Source: Tubulanus polymorphus
Taxonomy: Eukaryota; Nemertea; Palaeonemertea; Tubulaniformes; Tubulanidae
DNA: 64,000 bases
Assembly (NCBI RefSeq): GCF_964204645.1
Contig: NC_134027.1
Location: forward strand, 13,440,485 to 13,504,484
Direction of reading: 5' to 3'
In this document: positions 11,140-21,465 of the stretch, piece after piece
Position numbering within the stretch: position 1 is the first letter of the stretch
Layout of the letters: each line of letters begins with the position of its first letter
Translations under genes and position numbers: made by a program
Notes under the pieces: model-generated
What the model was told of the DNA's origin: nothing
Databases searched by the model: none
What the model saw: only the letters and a program-made list of their open reading frames with translations

Positions 11140-11194
11140 TTATATTAGAGAAAAAGTGAAAAAAAATATTATGATTATTCTAAAATGATACTAG

Positions 11195-11490
11195 TAACTC
11201 ATTAGGTTAATAATAGTGTTAGCACTAAGAATACTAGCTATTCGAAGTTATTGTTTTTTTATTTGAATCTATTCAAAATCTATTTAATCTAGTGTTAATT
11301 AAAATTGCATAAGAAAATATTAAAAATATAATAGATTTCAATATCTATTTGAAGATATGTAATTTTCATTAAAATCTATTCGAAATCTATTAAATCTAGT
11401 GTCAATTAGAATTGCATAAGAAATTATTAAAAATATAATAGAATTCACTAGCTAGTTGAAGATATTGTTTTTTTTAATACTTTTTATTTA
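11195..11490. repeat. AT-rich tandem repeat upstream of the LDDLGI gene
   Basis: About two and a half copies of a unit near 115-120 bp. The units contain TTCAAAATCTATTTAATCTA / TTCGAAATCTATTAAATCTA, then GTGT(T/C)AATTA(A/G)AATTGC, then AATATAATAGA(T/A)TTCA. The array lies directly upstream of the membrane-protein start at 11139, the same relative place as the array in C (55140-55445). It could be a promoter array, a replication origin or a packaging site. Confidence 0.65.
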
Positions 11491-11691
11491 AATTAGGATT
11501 CAATATCTCACTTTTTTGTCTATCTATAGGAGCGGTAACTATAACTGTCCAGATAAGTCATTTCGGATCCTCGATAATAAATCCTCAATCCGAAAAGTAA
11601 TTTAACGAAAACGCTGGGTGGAATTACTACTTCATAAACACATATATTTATTATGGAAATAGTAGCGATCGAAGATAGAATAATTGAGAAA
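11491..11691. other. Polinton-edge non-coding sequence
   Basis: It contains TTGTCTATCTAT and ATAAGTCATTTCGGAT, also found near the right end of C (56405-56462) and, in altered form, in B (29950). It is therefore Polinton-derived and marks the edge of element A. No gene is seen. Confidence 0.5.
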
Positions 11692-11941
11692 AATAGAAAA
11701 GCGGTCCTAAAGGACCGGTTATTGCGTTATCACAGTTAAATTTTTATTCTGTAAACAACAACACTCAAACACAGAACTGTAACCAATCAATACAGAACAG
11801 TTGTTTCCATCAACAACGACCGAACGACTAATGTAGAAAAGCGGTCCGATAAGACCGGTTATTGCGTAATACCAGTTAACAGTAACCAATCAATACAGAA
11901 CGGCTGTCACCATTAACAACAGCCAAACGACTAATGCATAA
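11692..11941. repeat. Two-copy direct repeat with GGTCC hairpins
   Basis: Two units (about 11694-11835 and 11836-11940) each begin TAGAAAAGCGGTCC and contain a short hairpin, CGGTCCTAAAGGACCGG in the first and CGGTCC..AAGACCGG in the second. They continue with AACCAATCAATACAGAAC and end in AACGACTAATG. The first unit carries about 35 extra bases. Origin unknown. Confidence 0.65.
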
Positions 11942-12045
11942 CAACACAATATTAAAGCAGATTCTGTAGTGATTTACACAATCGCGATTACATCATTTGA
12001 TTTCTATATACAAAGATCGTCAGTGTTGTAATGTACATATAAAAT

Positions 12046-12711
12046 TTATAATTTCGACCAGAATTCTTTAATTACTGAATGGTTTTCAATCATTTCTTCA
12101 ATTTCTGGCAAATATTTGACAACATCAATAAATGCCAAACTTAATAATTGGAATTTTTCGTATTTTATTAACCTACCTACTCTTCTCAGTTTTCTTTCAA
12201 AGCCGGCACTGATATCTATGTTTTTTTAACCCAAGCCCCTATATTTAAATAACCCCCGAAAATGATATGGTCCCATAGGTGCTTTGCTTTTCTATTTAAT
12301 ATGGTTTTATAACTTGTTTTTAATATATTAGTAATTTTGGCAAATGAAATAACTTCTTCACTTTGTATTTCTGGAAAGCTTAATATATGTTCTGTTTCAA
12401 TGATTAATTAAGATTTTTAAAACTCATTCAACTCATATCCACTCATTTTTCGTAGTTTTCAATTCAAGGTGTGTTGTTGGTAATTGTGGTAATGATGATA
12501 CGCGCGGTAATTGTTTATTACGTATTACATCGCTCAGCATTTTCCCCATTTCTTCATAATCCAAATGTTTTTGTAATTTTTGTAAAGTTTGTTCGTCAAT
12601 CTCTTGAGTTACATACTCCATTCCTGTTGATTCCTGGGTTTCAATATCCATCGTTTCTGGTTCCTCTTCCGGTGTTTGACTTGAAAATTCTGGTTGATTT
12701 CTGTATTCCAT
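12046..12711 (-). pseudogene. Unrecognised acidic and helical protein gene
   Basis: The open frame at 12711-12433 starts MEYRNQPEFSSQTPEEEPETM and is rich in Glu and Gln. After two stops near 12425, a second long frame on the same strand (IETEHILSFPEIQSEEVISF, then HLWDHIIFGGYLNIGAWV) continues. After one more frameshift it runs on to FIDVVKYLPEIEEMIENHSV and stops at 12046. The composition is that of a mostly helical protein of about 210 residues with two or three frame breaks. I do not recognise the family. It has no counterpart in B or C, so it may belong to another mobile element or virus. Confidence 0.4.
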
Positions 12712-13157
12712 TTTAATCTAAAAGATATCTATCTAACGTAGAATAGAATTAACTTATGAAGCGGTTGTTGTGAAAACGAATTACTGTACTTAAATATAAT
12801 TAAAGGTTTTATATTTAGTAACCCCCTTCCCCTACTTCATAATAACTACAAAAAAACGGTACTTACATTTAGATTTAGAACTGTAAACTGTAAACTCCTA
12901 ATTGTGTTTCGAGAGAGAAATCCTATGCGTCCTGTATATGCGACCCAGGATGATGTAATGCGACTGAGGTGGGTGATTCACTATGTCTTAATACGTCCAG
13001 GCACTGTCTGGTGCTATGGAAACGCTGGTGACGGGTGTTCTTTTATAGGCTTAATGAAATTTATTAATTCTTTACAGTTGAAATGTAAGCGGGTAACAGA
13101 TGTTAACCAAACTAGAGCTAATACAACCAGTTATATAGGCTGAGTGTTATCGGGCGT
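12712..13157. other. Gap with no convincing gene
   Basis: A 79-codon open frame at 12904-13143 is the only long frame. It shows no recognisable motif and no flanking signals. The upstream 12712-12900 is AT-rich and otherwise featureless. Confidence 0.4.
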
Positions 13158-13424
13158 TTATAAAGATTCAACGTATTTTTCATTATGTGTTGAATTCCAT
13201 AATTCAACAAATGTCCTTGCTTTAACCAACTGGTCTAAATACAACTGTAAATCTAGTTTATTTCCTTTCCTAATATTTTCCTTCTTTTCAAGAGGTCTCA
13301 GGTTTTTCCAATTCCATATCAATTTCTTATTGTATTCATCATTCATATCAAATTTCGATATTGGTAACACGTGATCAAATGAAAGTATTCACCATAATTA
13401 TCTATATTCATTTTATCATCGAAT
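13158..13424 (-). pseudogene. HNH-nuclease-like gene, C-terminal part
   Basis: On the reverse strand this encodes NIDNYGEYF, then after a frameshift DHVLPISKFDMNDEYN, then WNWKNLRPLEKKEN and a helical tail ending at 13158. The spacing of D-H, N, the N-L-R-P-L motif and a downstream N is that of HNH endonucleases common in large DNA viruses and phages. The N-terminal part is found 17 kb away at 30601-31108 on the same strand. The break coincides with the ends of an inserted transposon (13425-30600), so this was one gene before insertion. Confidence 0.65.
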
Positions 13425-13572
13425 GAGCTACCGGCTATGCGTGCACCTGACCGCAGCTGACTGTCAACTCGGTTATAGCGACCCCACGTGAACCCGGAAG
13501 TAATTCAATAGCGTGCGGCTTTGAATGGGGCACTTTGAACCGTTTTTCTCTTCTTCTGAATGAAAGTTGGCC

Positions 13573-13663
13573 ATGCCGACTGAATGCTGTGTTCCGTTGT
13601 GCGGGCAGCTCGGAGGACACGCTTTCCCGAAAGATGAGACTACGTTGAAATTACCACTTCAGG
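13573..13663 (+). pseudogene. THAP zinc-finger first exon
   Basis: It starts MPTECCVPLCGQLGGHAFPKD and ends at a GT donor after LPLQ. The C-x4-C pair followed by a short loop and a HAFPKD segment matches the start of THAP DNA-binding domains, which occur at the N-terminus of several transposases. The exon carrying the rest of the domain was not securely found; a candidate lies around 13850-13910. Confidence 0.55.
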
Positions 13664-14248
13664 TTTGTTTACGCTTAATGCTCACAACAGGTGTTACATA
13701 CAAGGTGTTACAATGAATGAAATCAATTTGATATGGGATATTTAGAAGATTTTTTAGCCTGATGGGTCGTTAAAAAAGTGTGAGTAGTCATTCTTCAATA
13801 ATCTGGTAGTTGGGCCTCATCAGGCCTAAAAAGTGAAATTCAAGTATCAGTTTACCGTCACCCGCCACGTGTTGACTGAGGACCGCTCTCGCATGAAAAC
13901 TTTCAATACGTACGTTTCAATTCTATGTTCTAAAAATCCGGAGAGTGGATTTATAATGTACAAAACTTATAAAAGTAATCGAGAAACGTTTTTTAAATCA
14001 ATATTTAATGTGTTGATTGCCTTTTGAGGTTTGGATTGCAATGTTTATGTCTTGAAATTTAGGGATTATTATCGGGTGTGACTGCTTTAAGTCAGCTAAC
14101 TTATTTTGATAGCTGAGCTACCACTAGCGCCATCCATTGAACAAAAGTTGAAGTGTTGACAAATTTTACTGCCAACGCTGCCATAATCATTGATTATGAC
14201 TAGTCTCAGTTGAAGTTTAATATATTTTTTGAATTATTCTATGTACAG

Positions 14249-15014
14249 GTACATCACCTCTGCAAAATCGACTGAAGAAAGATGCGGTACCATCAGTGTT
14301 TCCCTGGAATTCAGAAATTTCACCAGCAGGACTTAGCAGGAATGATAGATACATGAAACGTAAAAAGCTTCTGTCGGAACAAGAATCTGCGGCCAAAAAA
14401 CAATGTAAAGTGGCACTTTATCAAGTAGCAGCGCATGTAACAGTGGGGGAAAATTGTCAATGTAAGGACCTTTGAGTGAGAAATTGTGAAGATGCATTCC
14501 AAATTTACACTCAACAAAAAATAATCTTGCCTTTTCAGATCTTCCCGTTACTGTGTGTGAAGATTTGCCTGATTCTGCACCACCGATCACCAGTATTGGA
14601 GTACAGTGTGAAATTGTTTCGGTTTACTCTCCCTTGGACCATTACGGGAAAAATGATGACTGTTTTCATTACTACACTGGGTTGGAATCACGAAAGAAAT
14701 TTTATCTTGTGCTCAACGTGCTAGGATCTGCAGCTTACCAGTTGAACTACTATCAGGGAATAACACCGATTATATCTGTCGACGAACAATTTTTAAAATT
14801 AAGTGTCTCATTAAATTAAGGCTATATAAATGTGACTTTGAACTATCTCAAATGTTCAATATATCTGAAAAAAATTGTGCGGAACATTTGCATAACATGG
14901 ATTAATTTTATGGCCAATGAACTGGATGAAATCAATTGGTGGCCAGAGAAGAAGTTAGTTCAGTTTTACATGCCAACCGATTTTCCCATCAAATTATCAG
15001 GTACATTAATCTGT
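14249..15014 (+). pseudogene. THAP-family transposase exons with HTH_Tnp_4-like domain
   Basis: The first piece (14249-14460) encodes RLKKDAVPSVFPWNS, the typical segment just after a THAP domain. The second (about 14540-15014) encodes YSPLDHYGKNDD, HYYTGLESRKKFYLVLNVLG and, after frameshifts, FNISEKNCAEH, ITWINFMANELDEINWWPE and MPTDFPIK. This order matches the helix-turn-helix domain in front of DDE_Tnp_4 transposase cores. The catalytic DDE core itself is not seen downstream, so the gene is incomplete as well as frameshifted. Confidence 0.65.
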
Positions 15015-15267
15015 TTTACAGTCAAATTTATTTCCACATGTCGAACCTGCGCCTACATCATGTGTGTACATAAAAATTACCAAACGATGCCAATAAAATG
15101 CACTCGTCCATCTCAGGGTCTGTGAACATAGGGTGTTGAAAAAATCTGTTTTGAGTGGTCGTATGGAGTATTCTAGAGTGTGAAGCTAATTCATTTAATT
15201 AAAAAGGCTAATGTTCAGTTGCATTCTCTAGTTACAGTATATGCCATTTCTGCAGTTGTGAGAACCA

Positions 15268-16272
15268 GATAATCCATACGCTGCTGAAAATGACCTTATG
15301 TACATGAAAAAATCTGGTGTTAAGGAATTTTTAATTAGGGAAAAGGTAAGATAATCATAAAATACATGTTTTTGCTCATTATGACGGCAGTGGAACCTCA
15401 TTATAACGAACTCATGAACGGAATATAATGTTTTATTTTTCAGTCAGCAATACTGTTTGGTCAAGATGGGTACACCTAATTTCATTTTTCTGACTTAATT
15501 TTAGATTTTACCAGGATCCGTGTCTGATACAGATATAGAAGTAATAGAGAATGCTACACGTTGGCAATCTACAAACAAGACTTGGATTTCTTCAAGACTG
15601 AAACGCATGACAGCATCCTCATTTGGAAGAATATGTAAAGCCACTGCTGCCACTGATTTAAAAAAAAACTAGCATCTGATTTATGTTCCCCGCAGCCAGA
15701 ACTCAGCGTTTCATCCATCGTACATGGGAGAAAATACGAATCAACAGCTATCACAAAGTTTGAGTCAGTGTTTGGCGTTAAAGTTAACAAATGTGGATTG
15801 TATATTTCAAAGGACAGGCCGTATATAGCTGCATCTCCTGATGGTACGATTGACTCATTGATACATTGATTGAAGTTAAACGCCTTATGCCGCACGCAAT
15901 CAAGCTATTTACGAGTTAACTGTAGCGTATTTGATAAACGAAAATGGCTCACTCGAACTGAAGAAAGATAAACCCTACTATTACCAAGTTCAAGGACAGT
16001 TATTTTGCACAAATGCAACAACGTGTTATTTTATTATTTTTACATTTAAAGACATGAAAGTGATAAAAGTTATCCTGGAAGTCTTTGTCCAGGATCAGAT
16101 GTTCCAAGAATTAGATTTTTTTTCGATGTATATTTCAAAGATGCTGTGCTGGAGCGGTACTTCTTCACAAATTATTCAAAATATATGTAAATGCATTATT
16201 GCTGAAATATGTCTTTATCCTGTCTATGCATCTCGTGAAACAATAACAAGTAATTTAAAATTACAGAAATAG
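15268..16272 (+). pseudogene. YqaJ-type exonuclease pseudogene
   Basis: Exon-like pieces encode DNPYAAENDLMYMKKSGV (ending at a GT near 15345), then after an acceptor near 15505 RLKRMTASSFGRICK, GRKYESTAITKFESVFGV, DRPYIAASPDGTID, IEVKRLMP and KPYYYQVQGQLFCTN. The order R-x-TAS-FG, the E in GRKYE, the SPDG motif with its D, the E-V-K pair and the Y-x-QVQ-QL motif are those of YqaJ/lambda-exonuclease-like nucleases. Frameshifts near 15660, 15865 and 15895 break it. Confidence 0.75.
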
Positions 16273-16369
16273 AAACAAATTATTTTTTGATTATGCTTCC
16301 AGCCATCACTGTTTTCGTATAGTTCATTGGATGTGTTAAGATCTTGAAGGTTTTAGCAAGTCCAATGAT

Positions 16370-17060
16370 TCTCAATGTGGTTCAAGTACATGTAAAACAA
16401 AGAAAAACTTCTTGCGCGACTCTAATCCTGTGAAGAAATGAATATTCTCATCTGTTTTTCCATAGCGGTCCAATGGGGTACAGTCAGCAAGAAGTTCACA
16501 CCACTGGACACCCGAACTAACGGAAGATCGAACTTCATTTCAATTTCGCCAGAATAAATATCTGAAAAACGTTTGAAAAATAAGTTAAAATCTGTAAATA
16601 TTTTTTTGCTTTCAATGTTTTACTTAAGCTGTTTTATTTACTGTACAGTTTAATTTCCAAAGTCACCATTAACTTATCAATATTTACCTTCAATTTGCTT
16701 TTGATCGTCCAAATCAGTGATCGTTTCATTGGCTGAAACTTGGTTAAGGGCCTTCTTCCTTTGTTGTTCGGCTTCATAGGCCTGGGTCTAGTTGTACAGT
16801 TCCGAATCAAGATTTAACTTTTGAGGTAACTCATTGAAAATGAACTAACTTTAACTCAGAGTTAAATCTAACTCACAACTGTGAAACTGGGTCCGCAGCA
16901 GCAAGTAACTGTTTGCGCTTTATCATCCATTCCTCTCGACTGATATGTGCAGGATGTGAAAGTTTCTTTGACCACGGAAATATCTGAATCATGTCTTTAT
17001 CATCAATGGATGGCAGAGAGTACTAAATTCCATTTCTGCTTGATGCCTCATTTCTTCGAT
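16370..17060 (-). pseudogene. Second, inverted transposase HTH copy
   Basis: On the reverse strand, exon-like pieces encode IQIFPWSKKLSHPAHISREE, EEWMIKRKQLLAAAD, then EQQRKKALNQVSANETITD (with a GT donor at about 16688), then LDRYGKTDENIHFFTGLESR. These align piece by piece with the forward copy (VFPWNSEISPAGLSRNDRY, KRKKLLSEQ, LDHYGKNDDCFHYYTGLESR). The frame stops at EPH. The two copies face each other across the YqaJ gene, so the element holds an inverted partial duplicate or a nested relative. Confidence 0.6.
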
Positions 17061-17411
17061 ACTATTCTAATCTGAAAGACAAAAGTTATTAGGAAATAAG
17101 TATCTCCATTATATAGTTGTTAACATTCACCGTTGTTAAGAATCGATATTACACGTCCATTTTAAATGTTTTATAAACAGCTAGGCTACTAGTAGCTACT
17201 GGCTAAGAGATTTAATTACAGACTAGATGTAGCCGCCAGTAGGCTTATAGATTAACCTTTTCAGCAGTTACAGAATAGTTCACAGATCATTTAACAAAAC
17301 GGGCAATATTAACCGTAGGCTATAGTACGTCTTATTTATGGCATCTGTTACAAATTTTATACCGATGTTAAAAACCGATACCGATAAAAAAAACCGGAGC
17401 CCGGAGACGAG

Positions 17412-17622
17412 AAAGCGTGTCAGGTATAAGTGCAGATCCGCACCTCTCGTGATTGACGCAATCTACTAAATGAAAGAATCCAGGCTAAAAATCTACTTTC
17501 TAGTGAGTATATCTTAAAATTAACCAATGTACTGAATTGCTGATGATATTTTGAATCTGAAATACGCCCGGTAGTGAACCACCCGGAGAGGTGCGGATCT
17601 GCACTTTTTACCGACACGAAAG
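17412..17622. mobile_element. Small inverted-repeat element (MITE)
   Basis: About 210 bp bounded by inverted repeats. The left arm contains CGTGTC and GTGCAGATCCGCACCTCTC at 17431-17449; the right arm is GAGAGGTGCGGATCTGCAC at 17586-17604, ending GACACG. Flanking AAAG on both sides may be a 4-bp target duplication. No coding capacity. Confidence 0.65.
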
Positions 17623-17698
17623 TGTATCCTGTTCTCGCGATTTAAAGCAAAAAATCGAATAAATACCTTTCGATCAGCTACTTTTTTCTCCCAGACAC

Positions 17699-17704
17699 TA
17701 TAAC
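17699..17704 (+). repeat. Left 6-bp target site duplication of Polinton B (TATAAC)
   Basis: TATAAC directly precedes the first base of the left TIR (AGTAATTGG). The same six bases follow the right TIR at 30407-30412. A 6-bp duplication is the hallmark of Polinton insertion. Confidence 0.9.
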
Positions 17705-17796
17705 AGTAATTGGAATATCAGGGGTTCAGATCAGAGGACGAGAGGACGAGAGACCACTCATCACCACAAGTAATTTTTTTTCCTAATAAATGGGAG
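17705..17796 (+). repeat. Left TIR of Polinton B
   Basis: It is inverted at 30315-30406 with only one or two mismatches. It starts AGTAATTGGAATATCAGG and contains GAGGACGAGAGGACGAGA, CTCATCACCACAAG and an eight-T tract, and it ends with the start codon of the outward gene, so the TIR doubles as the promoter of the first gene on each side. Confidence 0.92.
17771..17792 (+). promoter_or_regulatory. Late-type promoter motif at PolB start (B)
   Basis: TAATTTTTTTTCCTAATAAATG. A T-tract, a short spacer and TAAATG with the start codon as the last three bases. The same motif serves the right-end gene through the inverted repeat. Confidence 0.5.
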
Positions 17797-20700
17797 AGAA
17801 TGAACACCAACCAGAAAATAGTAATGTTAATAAAAATCAATATTATTGCCAATGTTGTAAAAAATACGTCGATACATCTAATAAAACACGACATGAAAAA
17901 ACTGCAAATCATATAAAAAATGTAATAGATTTTGAAACTCCAGAAAATTCCAATGAAAGAAAAGAAAGATTAGAAAATATGAATGTAGATGAAATAAAAT
18001 GTGAAGTTTGTAATGAATTTATAGTAAAAAGGAATTATAATAGACATCTCGAATCACAAAAACACCATCAAAATTTGAGTAATAATGTTTTAGGAAAAGA
18101 TAAACCTCAACAAGTAAAAAAACCAACTTCAAAAACTAAATCCATTTCAAATAAACCTTACATGGAAAATGTTAGAAATTATATCGATTCACTAGAAATA
18201 AAAGATACAATTAAAATTTTAGAAACATCACGCAGTAAAATTGGACCTGCAGCTATTATATTTAGATTTTTTATAGGTACAACAATAGAAGATTATAGTA
18301 AATTTAATGAAATAATAGAAAAAATACTAGATTTGATAACAGATGTTGAATATCCAAAAATTAGTATCTCTGGGAAAGTAAGTTTTTTAAAGTCAGGAGA
18401 TAAAATGGATTATAATATTCAAACACACTCTGAAGAAATAATTTCAAAAACACAAATAAAAGAGAAGTTAGAAAAAATATTTAATGAATTTAAACGTCAT
18501 ATTGAAGAAAGATATTTTGAGGGTTCTGGCTTAACATTGAATGAAATTATATATTTAGATTTAAATGTTTATAATACAAAAAGAAATAAAACATCAAAAA
18601 GTAATAAAATGTTTAAAAATGATTCAAACTTTACAACAGAAAAGGATATCAAAGCATCATCTTATATTAAATTACCATTTACAACAAAAGCAGTAATAAA
18701 TGTTCAAAATGAAGATAATAAATGTTTTCTATGGTCAATTATTAGTTGCTTACATCCAACACAAGAAAATGTGCGTAGAATAACAGATTATCGGAAATAT
18801 GAAACATTATATAAAATTGATCAATATCCAGTAACTATAAAAATGATTCCTAAAATAGAAAAAGTTAATAATTTAAAAATAAATGTATTCGAATTAATGC
18901 AATTACCAAAGACAAAAGGTGAAAATATTAAAGATTATACATTGGAAGCTTTATATTTAACAGAATATTATGATGATGAAAATGCTATAGATTTGTTATA
19001 TTACAAAAAAGATGAAAATGAACATTATATGTGGTTAAAACAAATTGATTTATTCTTTAGAACAGAAAGTGATCACCATAATAAAATGTATCTATGTAGA
19101 AAATGTTTATCTAAATTTATGACTGAGAATACATTATTAAAACATAAAGAATTATGTGAGAATAAAGATTTTTGTAAATTAATAATGCCAACAGAAAAAG
19201 ATTATAAATTGAAATTTACTAATCATAAATTGAAGTTGAAAATGATGATAAAACTGATTGGGAAAGCGCAATTGCGAGTTTAAAAGATGAAGCACCAATT
19301 GGTTATTTCTTTGTAGTTGATTTAGAATATCCTGATAAAATAAAGTTTAAAACAAGAAACTTACCTTATTGCCCAGAACATTAAACTGTAGATGATAGTT
19401 ATTTAAGTGAATACCAGAAGAAAATAAAACCGAAAGATCATGTTTTTACAGAAAAATTAATAATAAATTCATATATATTGTTCATTATAGAATGTTAAAA
19501 TTTTATCTAAAACAAGGAATGAAATTAAAGAAAGTACATAGATATATTGAATTTAATCAATCGAAGTGGTTAGAAAAATATATAGATTTCAATACTCAAC
19601 AGAGAACCATATCAAAAACAGATTTTGAAAAAGATTTCTTCAAATTAATGAATAATAGTTTTTATGGTAAAACATGTGAAAATATTAGAAATAGAAATGA
19701 TATTGAATTAGTAAATAATTCTGAAAGATTAAGACATTTACAATCAAGCCCTAGACATTTAGGAAATAAAAGATTTGAAGATTATTTAACAGCAGTTAAA
19801 TTAAAAAGAACGTCAATGAAATTTAATAAACCTATATTCATTGGTTCAACTGTTTTAGAAGTATCAAAATTATTAATGTATGATTTTTATTATAATGTTG
19901 TACAACCACTTTTTGGGGAAAAGCATATTGAAATATTATATTTTGATTCTGTTACAGCTGACACCCCAATATTATTAAAATGTTATGATAAAATATTGAT
20001 AAGAAGAATTTCAGAAATAATTCCAAAACAAAATGAATGTTATATTTCATATGGTGAAAAAGAATTAATACAAATAAATGGTTTAATGGATGTTTGGACA
20101 AGAAATGGATGGAAAAAATTAAAGAATATTATTAGGCATAAAACAAATAAGAAAATCTATAGAGTTAGAACTAAATTAGGATTTGTAGATGTTACAGAAG
20201 ATCATAATTTAATTAAACGAAATGGCGATGAAATAAAACCAACTGATAAAAAAATTGGAGATGAATCATTACATAAAAGATTTTTCCAAAGAATGAATCA
20301 TATGCCATTTGATGAAATAATTGATAATATTTATAATATAGAACCCGAAACATTAGAAGAAAAAGAATATTTTATCAAAGGATTTCATGGGAGATGGTTC
20401 AGCAGGTGTGTATAATTATGTTTGGGGTAATAAATATTGTTGGTATTTATGCAATCAAGACTTAAAATTATTAGAAAGAATAAAGAAATTCTGTGAAGAA
20501 GTTTATCCAAATAAAACATTTAAAATCATAGATGTTATGAAATCATCGCAATGTTATAGAATACATGTGAATAATCCTAAAGATTTTGCTATAAAATATA
20601 ATGACGAATTCTATATTCATGCAATAGTGAAAAGTAATACTTCAACAAAAGAAAAGATAGTTCCAGATTATGTATTAAATGCAAAAAATAATTTTAGAAA

Positions 20701-21465
20701 ATGGTTCTTCATTGGATTCTACGCAGCAGATGGTCCAAAAAGTTTCAAAAACCGCAAAACGATATCTTAAGCTCAAAAAGGAAAAGTTGCTATATCAGGA
20801 TTGAATATATTATGCAATTCATTGGGTTTTAATATGAATATTGGATTGATTAAATCTAAACCAAATTGCTTTAATTTAAGCCATGTAGAAAATGAGTTAA
20901 CAGAAGAAGTTTAGGATTTATTTGAAATATATAACCCATCAGATTATGTTTATGATTTATCAACTGAAGATGGTACATTTAACTGTGGATTTCCATTAAT
21001 AGCAGTCAATACTGACGCCTACATACTAAAAATCAAGACAAATGACATAACAAAGACTTAAAAACATTAAAACATCATTTTGATTTTAGCAATTATCCCA
21101 AAGATCATGAACTATTTAGCAATGATAATAAAAAGATTCCTGGTAAATTTAAAGATGAACTAGGGGGTGATGAAATGATTGAATTTTTTGGGATAAGAAG
21201 TAAAATGTATAGTTATAGAACAAAAGATCATGAAGCTAAAAAGTTAAAAGGAATAACAAAACATGTGGTTGATAAACATATAGAATTTCAAGATTATATA
21301 AAGTGTTTATATAACTCAATTGTAATGAAACATAAAATGAATTGTTTAAGATCAGAAGATCACGAGATGTACATTAATGAAGTTGAAAAAACTAGTTTAA
21401 ATCCATTTGATGATAAAAGGCATATTTTAGATGATGGTATAAAAACATTACCTTATGGTTATTAA
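17790..21465 (+). pseudogene. polB: Protein-primed DNA polymerase B with intein, deleted copy
   Basis: It starts at AATAAATGGGAGAG. Residues 20-90 hold two C2H2/U1-like fingers (CQCCKKYV...H; CEVCNEFIVKRNYNRHLES..H). The Polinton-type N-terminal domain follows (NEDNKCFLWSIISCLHP near residue 310) and a C-x2-C finger (CRKCLSKF...H...C). At about 19225 the frame jumps from FTNHK to the palm: about 1.4 kb containing the exonuclease motifs and motif A is missing relative to C. Motif B (KLMNNSFYGKTCENIRNR) is present. Motif C is split by the intein at FD/TD. The C-terminal GIRSKMYSY and KGITKHVVDKHIEFQDY regions follow. Breaks lie at 19283, about 19385, 20393 and 20770. It ends 4 bp inside the convergent reverse gene. 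Confidence 0.88.
19948..21010 (+). other. Intein with LAGLIDADG endonuclease in PolB motif C (B)
   Basis: The insert begins with Ser (SVTADTPILL, block A) directly after YFD and ends with Asn (FPLIAVN, block G) directly before TDAYILK, so it splits the D-TD of polymerase motif C. This is the site used by archaeal Thermococcus polymerase inteins. Block B shows VTEDHNLI. Two LAGLIDADG helices are visible: KGF.MGDGSA (disrupted by a 2-base loss at about 20393) and FFIGFYAADG. Block F is YDLSTEDGTFNCG. Thr as first residue of the C-extein is a valid nucleophile. About 354 codons; two or more frame breaks make this copy inactive. Confidence 0.88.

Larger units (their letters stand above)
288..11560. 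mobile_element. Polinton/Maverick remnant A
   Basis: This is a degenerate Polinton-lineage element. The forward half (288-6594) carries the same capsid-block genes, in the same order, as elements B and C. The reverse half (7075-11139) carries packaging ATPase, integrase and two membrane genes on the opposite strand. The halves converge on two hairpin repeats at 6618-6981. No terminal inverted repeat or target duplication was found at either edge. A LINE piece lies between the integrase and ATPase fragments. Every gene has frameshifts or stops. The convergent layout differs from B and C, so A may be a separate subfamily, or two remnants that happen to lie next to each other. Confidence 0.75.

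Noticed and set aside
12904-13143. 79-codon forward frame
   Set aside because: No family resemblance, no start or splice context, no homologue elsewhere in the window.
17790-17916. Separate small gene in the alternative frame at the PolB start
   Set aside because: The alternative frame is a shadow; the zinc-finger frame continues into the polymerase and is repeated in both TIRs of C.
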